DNA from: CAVYXA01 sp963846775
GTDB lineage: Bacteria > Verrucomicrobiota > Verrucomicrobiia > Chthoniobacterales > UBA10450
Reading direction: 5' to 3'
NCBI GenBank assembly: GCA_963846775.1
Contig: CAWJXB010000006.1
Location: 2,170,001-2,234,000, forward strand
DNA length: 64,000 bases
Shown: positions 1 to 9,087 of the stretch, in pieces
How positions within the stretch are numbered: the stretch's first letter is position 1
Layout: the number at the start of each line of letters is the position of its first letter
Notes under the pieces: model-generated
The model's database searches: none
Seen by the model: the letters and a program-made list of their open reading frames with translations, nothing else
Told to the model about the DNA's origin: nothing
Position numbers and translations under genes: made by a program

Positions 1-1
1 G

Positions 2-118
2 CCGTTGCACGCCTGCGGAGTATACCCGGACCCCGGCACGGCTGAAAAGATCAAAAAGTGGAAGGTTGTAGGACGGGGCAAACCCCAACGCCCAACACCC
101 AAACGCTCAACCCCGTAA
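2..118 (+). CDS. C-terminal end of an unidentified protein (5' end outside window)
   Basis: An open frame enters from the left edge and runs 38 codons to a TAA. The first part (around HACGVYPDPGTAEKIKKWK) reads like a plausible protein tail. The last 15 or so residues are translated from a short CCAACGCCCAAC-type repeat that recurs at the 3' end of the helicase gene at 62.75 kb, so the reading frame seems to have run into a repeat that supplies the stop. No family can be assigned from so short a piece, and another frame stays open to about base 71, so the choice of frame is uncertain. Confidence 0.3.
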   Translation, partial: PLHACGVYPDPGTAEKIKKWKVVGRGKPQRPTPKRSTP

Positions 119-130
119 AAAGAAACGGGG
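111..130. terminator. Hairpin after the first partial gene
   Basis: CCCCGT (111-116) pairs perfectly with ACGGGG (125-130) across an A-rich 8-nt loop, just at the stop codon of the partial gene. There is no T-tract after it, so it may be a repeat-derived hairpin rather than an intrinsic terminator. Confidence 0.3.
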
Positions 131-367
131 CAGGCTGTCCAACGTCGAAATCCGAATGCTTTCGTGAACAGCCTTCCGATGCGACTGTCCATCGTGCTTT
201 GAATTTGCGATTTTCTTCGCTTGTTTCGGATTTTGATATTCGATATTCGATTCGTCATCTGGGGCGGATGAAAGCGAGCAAGAGCAGCGCGACCCATGTT
301 GTAACCGTGTAACGATTCGCGATGTCAGCGTTTCAGCATTTCAACATTTTAACGTATCCTCCAACCA
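119..367. repeat. Intergenic dispersed-repeat text before rarA
   Basis: About 250 bases without a credible gene. It holds wordy repeats of the type ttcggattttgatattcg (about 225-250) and cgtttcagcatttcaac (about 328-345). Similar text appears inside the gene at 2101-2241, at 27.24-27.30 kb and at the 3' end of korB (about 45.3 kb). An 84-codon open frame here reads through this text and is not believed. Confidence 0.45.
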
Positions 368-1555
368 ATGGATGATCTCTTCGTGAAAGAAGAGCGGGGG
401 CAGGCCCGAAAGATCGACAGCGCGGCCCCGCTGGCGACCAGGATGCGACCGCGATCGCTTGATGAATTCGCCGGGCAGGAACATATTCTCGGGCCGGGGA
501 AGTTGTTGCGGCGCGCGATCGAGGCTGATCGGTTGCCATCGGTCATTTTCTCGGGGCCGCCTGGCACGGGCAAAACGACACTGGCCTATATCATCGCCGA
601 CATGACGCACGCCGAGTTTGTCCGGCTAAGCGGTGTGGAAAGCAACGTGGCCGAAATGCGGCGCGTCATCGCGGCCGCGATCAACCGGCTGCGAACTTCG
701 GGCCGGAAAACGATTTTGTTCATCGACGAAATCCATCACTTCAACAAAGCACAGCAAGACATCCTCTTGCCGGATGTCGAAGCTGGAAATCTCCGGCTCA
801 TCGGCGCGACAACGTTCAATCCGTTCTTTTATGTGAACAGCGCGTTGGTATCGCGCTCGCAGGTCTTTCAACTCGAACCGCTCCGCGTCGATCAGCTCGA
901 GGGTTTGATCGATCGCGCGCTCGCAGACAACGATCGCGGGCTAGGCAATTACAGGGTAAAGATCGACAATGCCGCGCGCCGGCACCTGGCGAAATTGAGC
1001 GACGGCGATGCGCGGAAATGTTTAAACGCGCTCGAGATTGGCGTGCTGACGACGACGCCGAATGCAAAAGGAGTCATCCATTTCACGTTGACGGTGGCGG
1101 AAGAAAGCATCCAACAAAAAGCAGTGGTGTACGATCGCGCGGGCGACGCGCACTACGACACCATTAGCGCGTTCATCAAGAGCATGCGCGCTTCGGACGA
1201 AAAAGGAGCGTTTTATTGGCTCGCAAAAATGCTGCACGCTGGTGAAGATTTCCGGTTCATCGCGCGGCGCCTCGTTATCTTCGCCAGCGAAGACGTCGGC
1301 CTGGCCGATCCGGAAGCCTTGCCGCTAGCAATCGCGACCCAGCAGGCAGTAGAATTTGTGGGGTTGCCGGAAGCGCGCATCCCACTGGCGCACGCCACCG
1401 CCTACATGTGCCGCGCCCAAAAGAGCCGGGAAGCATATGACGCGCTGAATGAAGCGAGCGAGAAAATTGAGATGGAACAGACAAAGCGCGTCCCAGAACA
1501 TCTCAAGAATAAGCATTTCCCGGTAAACCCGGAGCGGGAAAAGCAGAAAGGCTGA
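368..1555 (+). CDS. rarA: Replication-associated recombination protein A (AAA+ ATPase RarA/MgsA)
   Basis: RarA is a clamp-loader-like AAA+ ATPase that acts at stalled replication forks, homologous to yeast Mgs1 and human WRNIP1. The 395-aa protein has a Walker A motif GPPGTGKT (residues 63-70), Walker B ILFIDE (about 116-121), a sensor-1 GATT (146-149) and the family's VNSALVSRS stretch (156-164), followed by the C-terminal helical tetramerisation domain. Length is normal for the family. The start MDDLF is the first ATG and fits the usual N-terminus, although no clear Shine-Dalgarno sequence precedes it. Upstream lies repeat text, so it is probably transcribed alone. Confidence 0.95.
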   Translation: MDDLFVKEERGQARKIDSAAPLATRMRPRSLDEFAGQEHILGPGKLLRRAIEADRLPSVIFSGPPGTGKTTLAYIIADMTHAEFVRLSGVESNVAEMRRVIAAAINRLRTSGRKTILFIDEIHHFNKAQQDILLPDVEAGNLRLIGATTFNPFFYVNSALVSRSQVFQLEPLRVDQLEGLIDRALADNDRGLGNYRVKIDNAARRHLAKLSDGDARKCLNALEIGVLTTTPNAKGVIHFTLTVAEESIQQKAVVYDRAGDAHYDTISAFIKSMRASDEKGAFYWLAKMLHAGEDFRFIARRLVIFASEDVGLADPEALPLAIATQQAVEFVGLPEARIPLAHATAYMCRAQKSREAYDALNEASEKIEMEQTKRVPEHLKNKHFPVNPEREKQKG

Positions 1556-1642
1556 AACTGAAATGCTGAAAATCTCTTACTCATGTTCTTGCTCTTGCTC
1601 CTCTGCTCCTCTACTCCTGCCACACCTAGCGATGTGAACGGG

Positions 1643-1659
1643 AGCGGCTTTGAGCCGCT
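1643..1659. repeat. REP-like hairpin AGCGGCT-TTG-AGCCGCT
   Basis: A perfect 7-bp stem with a TTG loop sits in the 240-bp gap between rarA and the next gene. It has the design of other hairpins in this window (7-9-bp GC-rich stem, 1-5-nt loop) and no T-tract. Confidence 0.5.
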
Positions 1660-1794
1660 GTCGAACATAGGCCGGTGGCCCGTGCGCCCAGCGGCGATGC
1701 TCTTCGCTGCTCGCAATCGCTGCGATCCACCATTCACGTCTCCACGCCTTGGCCCAATCGTTGCTTCCAAACAGGCCATTAACCCTGCTTCTCG

Positions 1795-3654
1795 ATGATT
1801 TCCGAACCTCAAACCGAGGTCGACGCTTTGCCCGATCTCGCCCTACCCAACCGCCAAGAGAGTCTCGCCCAGGAGAAATTCGCGACCGATTCGCTGCCGC
1901 GCAGCCCAGCCATGATCGCGTGCGCAATTGCGCTGTTTTCGTTCGGTGGGATCGCGTTCGCCCTTTGGCTGCGCACTGTGTTCGCAGGCTACCCCGATCC
2001 TCGCTCCTGGTTCAACGCGTTTTATGTTCTCTTCGCGCGACACGAGGTCACGGGGTTGTCTGTCGTCGCGCTGTTTTACGCGACCGCAGCAACGATGATG
2101 TTTCGCATCCGAAATTCAAACGTCGAAATTCTAAACAAGCACGAATCAACAACGCCCCAGCAAGAACCACGAGAACGTCGCGCTCGGATTTGGAACACTC
2201 GAGCTTCGGACTTGTTTCGGGCTTCCGTATTCGGAATTCCAGTCTACCCAATCCTCATTGCGCTGATCGTCTTCGCCATCGCCTCAATCGGCACGACCGC
2301 GGTTTTTCACGATTACCATCTAACCGCCGATGAAAATCTCGCCGATTTTCAAGCGCGTATCTTCCTGCGAGGGAAGATTCAGACCGAAGTGCCGCGAGAT
2401 TGGGTCGAGGCTGTTCACGTTATTAAGCCGACCTTCGTTAGCTATTTTCCAGCGACGCATCTCTGGAACGCGAACTACCTCCCGGTTTATGCAGCAATGC
2501 GCGCGGCGTTCATGTGGTTTGGTCTACAATCCTTGCTGAATCCGCTGCTCGCCGCCGTGGCGGTGGTCGCGCTATATGGTACAGCGCGAAATGTATGGCC
2601 AGGTTCGCCACTCAACGCGCTGGTCGCAACGGGATTGTTGGCCAGTTCGTCGCAGGTTTTGCTCATGTCGATGACGGGGTATGCCATGCCCGCGCATCTC
2701 GCACTAAACATGATTTGGCTGTGCCTCTATTCGCGACCAGATCGGCGCGCGTTTTATCTCGCGCCGTTCGTCGGCGTGTTAGCTATCGGCTTGCACCAGC
2801 CAATTGTGCATGCCCTTTTTGTTTTGCCATTCCTTATTCGCCTAGTTATCGAGCGCCGTTGGCGAGCCGTCTTCGTCTTTGCCTTAATTTATCTGGCCGG
2901 ATGTGCTGCGTGGTTTGCATGGAAAACCCACTTTGAGGCGCCAGCGATTCCGGGCTCCGGCGGACTCGGAGCGATGTTCCGCCTGGCCAATCCGCGGATG
3001 GCGGTGATTCAACCGATGAATTTATGCCTCATCATTGGCTGGTCTTCACTCGCTATGCCCTTGCTGGTGTTTCTTGGTTTCAAGAACGCGTGCGGAACGC
3101 GTCCCATCCTCCGCGATGCCGCGCTAAGCTGCATCCTTACTTTCGCCTTTTACTACTTCTTCTACATCGATCAGGCCCACGGCTGGGGCTATCGTTATTT
3201 TTACGGCGCCCTCGGCTGTTTCACTCTTCTGGCTGTGGCAGGCTTTGACCGATTGTCGACCCTGATCGGACAGCGCCGCGCCCTGATTTTCGCCGTGAGC
3301 GGCATCGCGTTGTCTTTCCTGGTCCAACTACCACTGCGTTGTATTCAGGCGGAAAGCTTCGTTAGGCCATACGCCCGCGCGGCGGAGGCTTTCCGAAACG
3401 TACCGGCCAGGATCGTCGCGTTCAATCCGTGCGACGCGTGGTATTCGGCCGATCTCATCCGCAACGATCCGTTCCTCGAGCAGCGCCCCGTCATTGTCAG
3501 TCTTCTCGGCCTGACGCAAGAGGCACTTCCGGTGCTGGAAAAGAACGGCCCAGCGCGCATCGTCACGGCTGAAGACCTGGCGCGCATGGGACTCTCGACT
3601 CATTCCCGCGATCATTATGGACGCGACCCTTTGCACCTTGGCCAAGGCAAATAG
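1795..3654 (+). CDS. Polytopic membrane protein, GT39/ArnT-like glycosyltransferase candidate
   Basis: A 619-aa protein with about ten predicted membrane spans. After the first two spans comes an extracytoplasmic loop with an acidic pair (TADEN, D179-E180) near the start of the catalytic fold, as in GT-C enzymes that use polyprenyl-phosphate sugars (PMT/ArnT type). The rest alternates hydrophobic helices and short loops, and the last 120 residues form a soluble domain. Residues about 103-149 are translated from a dispersed intergenic-type repeat (2101-2241) lying in frame between two membrane spans, which is odd. Function is inferred from topology and from the glycan genes that follow. Confidence 0.6.
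   Translation: MISEPQTEVDALPDLALPNRQESLAQEKFATDSLPRSPAMIACAIALFSFGGIAFALWLRTVFAGYPDPRSWFNAFYVLFARHEVTGLSVVALFYATAATMMFRIRNSNVEILNKHESTTPQQEPRERRARIWNTRASDLFRASVFGIPVYPILIALIVFAIASIGTTAVFHDYHLTADENLADFQARIFLRGKIQTEVPRDWVEAVHVIKPTFVSYFPATHLWNANYLPVYAAMRAAFMWFGLQSLLNPLLAAVAVVALYGTARNVWPGSPLNALVATGLLASSSQVLLMSMTGYAMPAHLALNMIWLCLYSRPDRRAFYLAPFVGVLAIGLHQPIVHALFVLPFLIRLVIERRWRAVFVFALIYLAGCAAWFAWKTHFEAPAIPGSGGLGAMFRLANPRMAVIQPMNLCLIIGWSSLAMPLLVFLGFKNACGTRPILRDAALSCILTFAFYYFFYIDQAHGWGYRYFYGALGCFTLLAVAGFDRLSTLIGQRRALIFAVSGIALSFLVQLPLRCIQAESFVRPYARAAEAFRNVPARIVAFNPCDAWYSADLIRNDPFLEQRPVIVSLLGLTQEALPVLEKNGPARIVTAEDLARMGLSTHSRDHYGRDPLHLGQGK
2101..2241 (+). repeat. Dispersed repeat embedded in frame in a coding region
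   Basis: This stretch (for example cgaaattctaaacaagc and ttgtttcgggcttccg) matches the style of non-coding repeats at 190-260 and 27.24-27.30 kb. It is translated as a hydrophilic, charged segment unlike its hydrophobic surroundings. Confidence 0.5.
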
Positions 3655-3774
3655 ACCTAAGCCTAACCAGGATGCTGCGATCAAGACCGGTGTGGCGGGG
3701 TGCCAACTGCAAAGTCAACTTTCGAATTGTCAATTGCCTGATATTCTCTCATCGCTCACTTCCCCCCGCGCTTA

Positions 3775-4770
3775 ATGAGCAACGGCCTTGAAATATTCCG
3801 ATCAAAGAAAGCGCTGATTACCGGCGGTCTCGGTTTCATCGGTTCGAACCTCGCCCATCGTCTGGTTGATTTCGGCATGGACGTGACCTTGGTGGACAGT
3901 CTGATTCCCGAATATGGCGGCAATCTTTGCAACGTCGAAGCGATTGCAAACAGAGTGAGAATCAACATCTCGGACATCCGTGATGAGCACGCGATGAAGT
4001 ATCTCGTCCAGGGTCAGGACTACTTGTTTAACCTGGCTGGTCAGACCAGCCATATCGATTCAATGGATAACCCATACACAGACCTGGACATCAATTGCCG
4101 ATCGCAATTGTCGATCCTCGAAGCATGTCGCAAGCACAACCCGGGGATCATTGTGGTCTTTGCCAGCACCCGCCAGATGTACGGTGTTCCGCAGTACTTA
4201 CCGGTCGATGAACGACACCCCATTCAGCCCGTCGACGTCAATGGCATTAACAAGATGGCGGGCGAATGGTACCACATGGTTTATGACCGGGTTTATGGAA
4301 TCCGGTCTTGTTCGCTCCGGCTCACGAACACTTACGGCCCGAGAATGCGAATCAAAGACGCGCGGCAGACATTTCTCGGCGTATGGATTCGAAATATTCT
4401 CCGTGACGAACCTCTCAAAGTGTTTGGAGACGGCAAACAGATTCGAGATTTCAATTACGTGGATGACGTGGTCGAGGCATTTCTGGAAGCGGCAGTTTCA
4501 GAACAAAGCTCCGGCAAAATCTACAACCTCGGCGCAGACGATCCGATCTCGCTCAAGGACACTGCCGATCTGTTGGTCCAAGTACACGGAAGCGGCAGCT
4601 ACGAAATTGTTCCCTTTCCCGCAGACCGCAAGATCATCGATATTGGCGATTATTACGCGGATTACCGCCGTATTCGTTCTCAACTCGGCTGGAAACCGAC
4701 GACTCCGCTGGCCGATGGGCTAAGGAAAACTTTGGATTATTACCGGACCCATTACTCCGATTACGTGTGA
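3775..4770 (+). CDS. NAD-dependent sugar-nucleotide epimerase/dehydratase (extended SDR)
   Basis: A 331-aa extended short-chain dehydrogenase. The Rossmann motif GGLGFIG is at residues 17-23, the substrate-domain signature STRQMYG at 131-137 and the TNTYGPR stretch near 185. It probably changes an NDP-hexose for surface glycan synthesis. The usual catalytic YxxxK appears as N156-G-I-N-K160, so the tyrosine position holds asparagine. This could mark a reductase or epimerase subclass or a change in chemistry. The stop overlaps the next start (TGATG), so it is coupled to the DegT aminotransferase gene. Confidence 0.85.
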   Translation: MSNGLEIFRSKKALITGGLGFIGSNLAHRLVDFGMDVTLVDSLIPEYGGNLCNVEAIANRVRINISDIRDEHAMKYLVQGQDYLFNLAGQTSHIDSMDNPYTDLDINCRSQLSILEACRKHNPGIIVVFASTRQMYGVPQYLPVDERHPIQPVDVNGINKMAGEWYHMVYDRVYGIRSCSLRLTNTYGPRMRIKDARQTFLGVWIRNILRDEPLKVFGDGKQIRDFNYVDDVVEAFLEAAVSEQSSGKIYNLGADDPISLKDTADLLVQVHGSGSYEIVPFPADRKIIDIGDYYADYRRIRSQLGWKPTTPLADGLRKTLDYYRTHYSDYV

Positions 4771-5885
4771 TGCATTCACAAGTGATTCCCGTAGCCAACC
4801 CGGCGGCCCAGCTTGAATCGCATCGAGCTGAGATTCGTGAAGTCATCGAGCGATTTCTGGACAGTAACTGTTTCATCCTCGGACCAGAAGTAGAAGCATT
4901 TGAAAAGGAATTTGCTGCATTCCTCGGGGCTTCTTTTTGCATCGGAGTTGCCAATGGCACCGATGCTGTGGCGCTTGCGCTAAAGTCTACTGGGACGTCG
5001 CTCGGCGATGAGGTGATCACGGTTTCACATTCGGCCGTGGCCACGGTCGCCGCGATTGAACAGATCAACGCCGTGCCCGTTTTCGCTGACATCGATCCCG
5101 TCAGCCGTTGTTTGAATCCAGCTGAAATCGAGCGTCTTATCTCCCGGAGAACCAAAGCGATCGTTGCCGTGCACATCTACGGGCAACCCGCGGCGATGAA
5201 CGAGATCGTTGCGATCGCTCGCAATCACAACCTGAAAGTAATCGAAGATTGCGCGCAAGCCCACGGAGCGGAAATACATCAACGCAAAGTAGGGACCTGG
5301 GGCGACGCAGCTGCCTTTAGCTTTTATCCGACAAAGAATCTGGGTGCTCTGGGCGACGGCGGCGCTGTAGTCACCAATTCGGCAGAAGCGGCCGAGCGAG
5401 TAAGGATGTTACATCAATACGGCTGGAAAGAGCGATACATCAGTTCGGTCCCGGGTATTAATTCGCGACTGGATGAGCTGCAAGCGGCGATTCTGCGGGT
5501 CAAACTACGTTCGCTTGCCTCCGACAACATGCGCCGCCGGCAAATTGCCGCCGCATATCGCGAGGCGATCGATGGACAAACCATCTGTTCACCGCACCAG
5601 ATCGACGGAACGCTGCACGCAATGCACCTCTTCGTCGTGCGATCGAAGCGTCGAGATGAGCTGCAAGACTTTATGCGGGCAGCAGGAATTGGAACGGCAC
5701 TGCATTACCCTAAACCGGTTCACCTGCAGCCGGCATACGCAGCAAGAATTCGAGGAGGCGATCGCCTTCCGGAAACGGAATCCCTTTATCGGCAGATTTT
5801 GACTTTGCCGATGTTCCCGGAGTTAACCGACAACGAGGTAAAAAAGGTCTGCGATGTGCTTCGGCAGTGGTCTGCTGCATCGTGA
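4770..5885 (+). CDS. DegT/DnrJ/EryC1/StrS family aminotransferase
   Basis: A PLP-dependent sugar aminotransferase of the ArnB/WecE type, 371 aa, which transfers an amino group to a 4-keto or 3-keto NDP-sugar. The PLP-binding aspartate lies in VIEDCAQAHGA (D160) and the Schiff-base lysine in FSFYPTKNLGALGDGG (K189). The ATG at 4770 overlaps the previous stop, and a GTG one codon upstream is the alternative start. Its substrate is probably made by the SDR just upstream, so the pair likely builds an amino-deoxy sugar for the glycan made by the following glycosyltransferases. Confidence 0.92.
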   Translation: MHSQVIPVANPAAQLESHRAEIREVIERFLDSNCFILGPEVEAFEKEFAAFLGASFCIGVANGTDAVALALKSTGTSLGDEVITVSHSAVATVAAIEQINAVPVFADIDPVSRCLNPAEIERLISRRTKAIVAVHIYGQPAAMNEIVAIARNHNLKVIEDCAQAHGAEIHQRKVGTWGDAAAFSFYPTKNLGALGDGGAVVTNSAEAAERVRMLHQYGWKERYISSVPGINSRLDELQAAILRVKLRSLASDNMRRRQIAAAYREAIDGQTICSPHQIDGTLHAMHLFVVRSKRRDELQDFMRAAGIGTALHYPKPVHLQPAYAARIRGGDRLPETESLYRQILTLPMFPELTDNEVKKVCDVLRQWSAAS

Positions 5886-6892
5886 AACGATTCTACTGCA
5901 CTTATTTCGATCGAAATTATCTGGTCCGCGGCCTCGCCCTCATTAATTCGTTGCGGGCGAACTCGGAGGGCGATTGGCAGTTGTTCGTCGTATGCATGGA
6001 CCATCAATCCAGAAACGTGCTGGAACGTTTTGCCCTCCCGAATGTCGTCACCTTTTCGATCGAGCAAATCGAAGCAGCCGATCCCGAGTTGGTGGCGGCC
6101 AAAGACGATCGTAACCGGATCGAGTACTTATGGACGACGACGCCTGCGATTATTCTCTGGCTAATCGAGCATCACCCGGAGATCGACGTTCTGACCTATC
6201 TCGATGCCGACCTCTATTTTTATTCCTCGCCCGAACCAATCTTCAGCGAATTTCAGGGGGCGTCCGTACTTATCCACGAGCATCGCTATTCGCCCGAGCT
6301 AAAAGCCATGGAGATCAATGGGAAATATAACGTCGGCCTGCTCTGCTTCCGCAATGACGAGCGGAGCCGCTGCACGTTGCATTGGTGGCGGGAACGCTGC
6401 ATCGAATCGTGTCACCATGATCTCAAAACGGGCAAGTGCGGCGACCAAGTGTATTTGAACGATTGGCCGGAGCGTTTTTCGGGAGTTCACGTTCTCCAAC
6501 ATCGCGGTGCCGGCGTCGCCCCATGGAATGTCGATCAATTCGCCCTGCGCAAGGAAAATGGGCGAATCCTCATTCAGGAGGCGCCGCTAATCTTTTATCA
6601 TTTTCACAGCCTGCGCATAATTGGGCTTGAAACTTTCCGCCTTGCCTATCGGTTTTACATTCGGGCGGACGTCGCGAATTTGATTTATCGGCCTTACACC
6701 GAGGCGCTATCGGTCGCGATGAACGATATCCAGTGCCTCGAGCCTTCCTTCGAGTTCGCATTCCAGCAGCCGAGATTTGTCGAGAGACTTTGGGATTTTC
6801 TTTTTTACTTTCGACCGGCGAGTCGCTTTATCGCATTCGTTGGGCAAGCTATTCGCCAGTTCTCCAACTGTGCTCCCGCAACGCAGTCATGA
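5882..6892 (+). CDS. Glycosyltransferase, GT8-like (DxD motif)
   Basis: About 336 aa. The N-terminus (CTYFDRNYLVRGLALINSL) and the YLDADLYFYSSP segment with a DxD-type metal site resemble GT8 and related GT-A transferases that use NDP-sugars. A second conserved patch (YNVGLLCFRND, then DQVYLNDWPERF) also fits this fold. The GTG at 5882 gives a GTGA overlap with the DegT stop and is preferred; another GTG lies 15 bases upstream. It shares an ATGA overlap with the methyltransferase that follows. Acceptor and donor cannot be read from sequence. Confidence 0.75.
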   Translation: MKRFYCTYFDRNYLVRGLALINSLRANSEGDWQLFVVCMDHQSRNVLERFALPNVVTFSIEQIEAADPELVAAKDDRNRIEYLWTTTPAIILWLIEHHPEIDVLTYLDADLYFYSSPEPIFSEFQGASVLIHEHRYSPELKAMEINGKYNVGLLCFRNDERSRCTLHWWRERCIESCHHDLKTGKCGDQVYLNDWPERFSGVHVLQHRGAGVAPWNVDQFALRKENGRILIQEAPLIFYHFHSLRIIGLETFRLAYRFYIRADVANLIYRPYTEALSVAMNDIQCLEPSFEFAFQQPRFVERLWDFLFYFRPASRFIAFVGQAIRQFSNCAPATQS

Positions 6893-7545
6893 CGACGCCG
6901 GCAATGCAGAATGACAACCGGCAATACCGTTATGAGAAAGCCGGATTTATCATCCGCCCAGAGTACGCCGTGATCGCGGAGTGGATTCCCGAGAACTCCC
7001 GCGTGATCGATCTCGGTTGCGGCAACGGTTCGCTCATGCACTATCTCGTGCAGCACAGGGAACTGGCGATCGAAGGAATCGAGCGCGTCCATTCTGGCGT
7101 CGAACATTGCCGGCAAAACGGTTTGAAAGCCCGTTGTGCCGAAATCGATGTGCCCGGGACTTATTCGGATTACGCCACCGGCCTTTTTGATTTCGCCATC
7201 TGCAATGTCACGCTCCACATGGTCATGTATCCCGAAGTGTTAATCGAGGAGATGGCGCGCATCGCGCGGTACACCGTGGTTTCATTTCCAAACTTCGGGC
7301 ACCTCTTTAATCGTGCCGACCTTTTGCTCAGCGGACGCATGCCGAGGCCGCAATTGTTTGGCTATCATTGGTTTGACACCGGACAAATTCATCAGCTTGG
7401 GGTGTGCGATTTCCTCGACTTTTGCCGGCGGCACTCGTTGCAAATACTTCGCGAGCAGCACATGGGTTGGCCGGTCCCGCTCGCCAAACTTTTGCCGCCT
7501 GTGTTTTCACGCACCGCCATTTATCTCTGTGCGAAGAAGACCTGA
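6889..7545 (+). CDS. MetW-like SAM-dependent methyltransferase
   Basis: 218 aa. Motif I is VIDLGCGNGSL, and the layout (short N-terminus YRYEKAGFIIRPEYAVIAEWI, then NVTLHMVMYPEVLIEEMARI and VSFPNFGHLFNR) matches the MetW family. MetW normally works with MetX in methionine synthesis, but no metX is seen here. The position between a glycosyltransferase and a flippase suggests a role in this glycan locus or a MetW-like paralogue. The ATG at 6889 is chosen because it overlaps the previous stop (ATGA); longer open sequence upstream lies inside the previous gene. Confidence 0.8.
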   Translation: MTTPAMQNDNRQYRYEKAGFIIRPEYAVIAEWIPENSRVIDLGCGNGSLMHYLVQHRELAIEGIERVHSGVEHCRQNGLKARCAEIDVPGTYSDYATGLFDFAICNVTLHMVMYPEVLIEEMARIARYTVVSFPNFGHLFNRADLLLSGRMPRPQLFGYHWFDTGQIHQLGVCDFLDFCRRHSLQILREQHMGWPVPLAKLLPPVFSRTAIYLCAKKT

Positions 7546-7551
7546 AAGATC

Positions 7552-8871
7552 GTGGCCCTCGTTTCATCTTTTAGAATCTTCTGGGCCAACGCTGCCGCTC
7601 AAAATCGCGTCTGGTCGAACATGGGGTGGCTTTTTGCTGACCGGCTCGTGCGGCAGGGGCTTGGGTTGGTCGTGCTCATCTGGATGGCGCGTTATCTCGG
7701 ACCGACGCAGTTTGGTCTCTTTAACTATGCTGCCGCCTATGTCGCGTTAGTATGGTCATTCACCGATCTAGGCCTTTCTTCGATCGTTGTTCGCAACCTC
7801 GTCAATAAACCGGGCGAGGCGCCGAGTATTCTCGGCGCAGCTTTTTTTCTGCGATTAGGAGCAGTTATTCTGGCCTGGAGCATCGCGGTTGCAGGTGTGC
7901 GCGGTCTCCGGCCAGCAGATGGGGTCACGAGCACGCTAGTCGCAATTATCGCCACCGGAATGGTCTTCCAAGTTTGCGACACCCTGGGTTGGTGGTTCGA
8001 AGCGCTGGTGCAATCCAAATACGTGGTTTGGGCCCGAAGCACCGCCTTTCTCTTGAGCGCTTTGTTGCGAGTTGTGTTGATTTTGTCCCATGCGCCTCTG
8101 TTTGGTTTCGCCCTTGCAAATGCCGCCGAGATGGCACTCGCCGGCGTCGGTATTGGCATTGTCTTTTACTCGCGCCAAACCGCAGGTTTTCGTTTTCGCT
8201 TCGCCTGGTCATCGGCGCGCGCTCTGATGCGCGATAGCTGGCCGCTGATTTTTTCCAACCTCGCGATCGTAATTTACATGCGGCTAGATCAAGTGATGCT
8301 CGGAAACATGCGCGGCAACGCTGAGGTCGGCATTTATTCCGTCGTCGTCTTGATTGCCGAAGCCGCTTACATCGTTCCCATGATCGTGATGCCATCGTTA
8401 CTCCCGGATATCGTTGCGGCCAAACAAGAGTCCGACGTTCTCTTTTACAAACGACTCGATCATCTTTACCGGCTGATGGCTTTCCTGGCCTATGCCGTCG
8501 CGCTGCCGCTTATGCTGATTTCCGGTTCGCTCGTCTCGCTTCTCTTCGGAGCAGCCTACGCTTCCGGTGGACCGGTGCTCACGGTGCTGGCAGTGGCCGG
8601 AATATTTACTTTTATGGGCGTGGCGCGAACGGCCTTCCTCGTCACTATGAATTGGAACAGGACGCACCTGGCGGCGGTCTCGACTAGTTGTGTGCTCAAC
8701 ATCGTTCTGAACGTCGTGTTGATTCCGAGGTACGGCGCATTGGGAGCAGCCATCGCTTCGGCCTTCGCCTACTGGTTTGCGGCGCATGGCTTCTGCCTGT
8801 TTTACAAGCCGCTACATCCCACTGGCGCGATGATCACAAGCGCGCTTCTGTACCCGAAATTTTGGAAATGA
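7552..8871 (+). CDS. Wzx-type flippase / polysaccharide biosynthesis protein
   Basis: 439 aa with about 12-14 membrane spans and the layout of the MATE/MOP oligosaccharide flippases. The opening NMGWLFADRLVRQGLGLVVL and the YLGPTQFGLFNYA stretch in the first helices are typical of RfbX/Wzx proteins. These move undecaprenyl-linked oligosaccharide across the inner membrane. It starts with GTG six bases after the methyltransferase stop and overlaps a short remnant gene by ATGA. It is the clearest sign that the cluster makes a lipid-linked surface glycan. Confidence 0.88.
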   Translation: MALVSSFRIFWANAAAQNRVWSNMGWLFADRLVRQGLGLVVLIWMARYLGPTQFGLFNYAAAYVALVWSFTDLGLSSIVVRNLVNKPGEAPSILGAAFFLRLGAVILAWSIAVAGVRGLRPADGVTSTLVAIIATGMVFQVCDTLGWWFEALVQSKYVVWARSTAFLLSALLRVVLILSHAPLFGFALANAAEMALAGVGIGIVFYSRQTAGFRFRFAWSSARALMRDSWPLIFSNLAIVIYMRLDQVMLGNMRGNAEVGIYSVVVLIAEAAYIVPMIVMPSLLPDIVAAKQESDVLFYKRLDHLYRLMAFLAYAVALPLMLISGSLVSLLFGAAYASGGPVLTVLAVAGIFTFMGVARTAFLVTMNWNRTHLAAVSTSCVLNIVLNVVLIPRYGALGAAIASAFAYWFAAHGFCLFYKPLHPTGAMITSALLYPKFWK

Positions 8872-9026
8872 GATCGCGGTTATTGCCTTTACTCCCCTGG
8901 CTCAAACACCATAGCAGCCTTACCGCCGCGCTTTCACTAAAGTGTCACGGCGGCCTCAAGGAGGATGGTTGGTCTCGAAGTATTAGTGAGAACCCACTGG
9001 TCGATTCGCCAGCAGCGGTCCGCTAA
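8868..9026 (+). pseudogene. Truncated N-terminus, possibly of a SAM methyltransferase
   Basis: A 52-codon frame starts with an ATG overlapping the flippase stop (ATGA), so it was probably once the next gene of the operon. The part reading GGLKEDGWSRSISENPLVD resembles the start of bacterial class I methyltransferases in glycan clusters, which continue with a W-x-T-Y-P segment and the SAM site. Here it stops at once and no SAM-binding motif follows. The family guess is weak; the truncated look and the coupling are directly visible. Confidence 0.35.
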
Positions 9027-9087
9027 TAAATATGACCAAAGAAACGAGTTTTTTCACCGCGCGGAAAATATCTTCACGATCTGAACC

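Noticed and set aside
58..312. 84-codon open frame before rarA
   Set aside because: Its translation follows dispersed-repeat text and a hairpin; it has no protein-like pattern.
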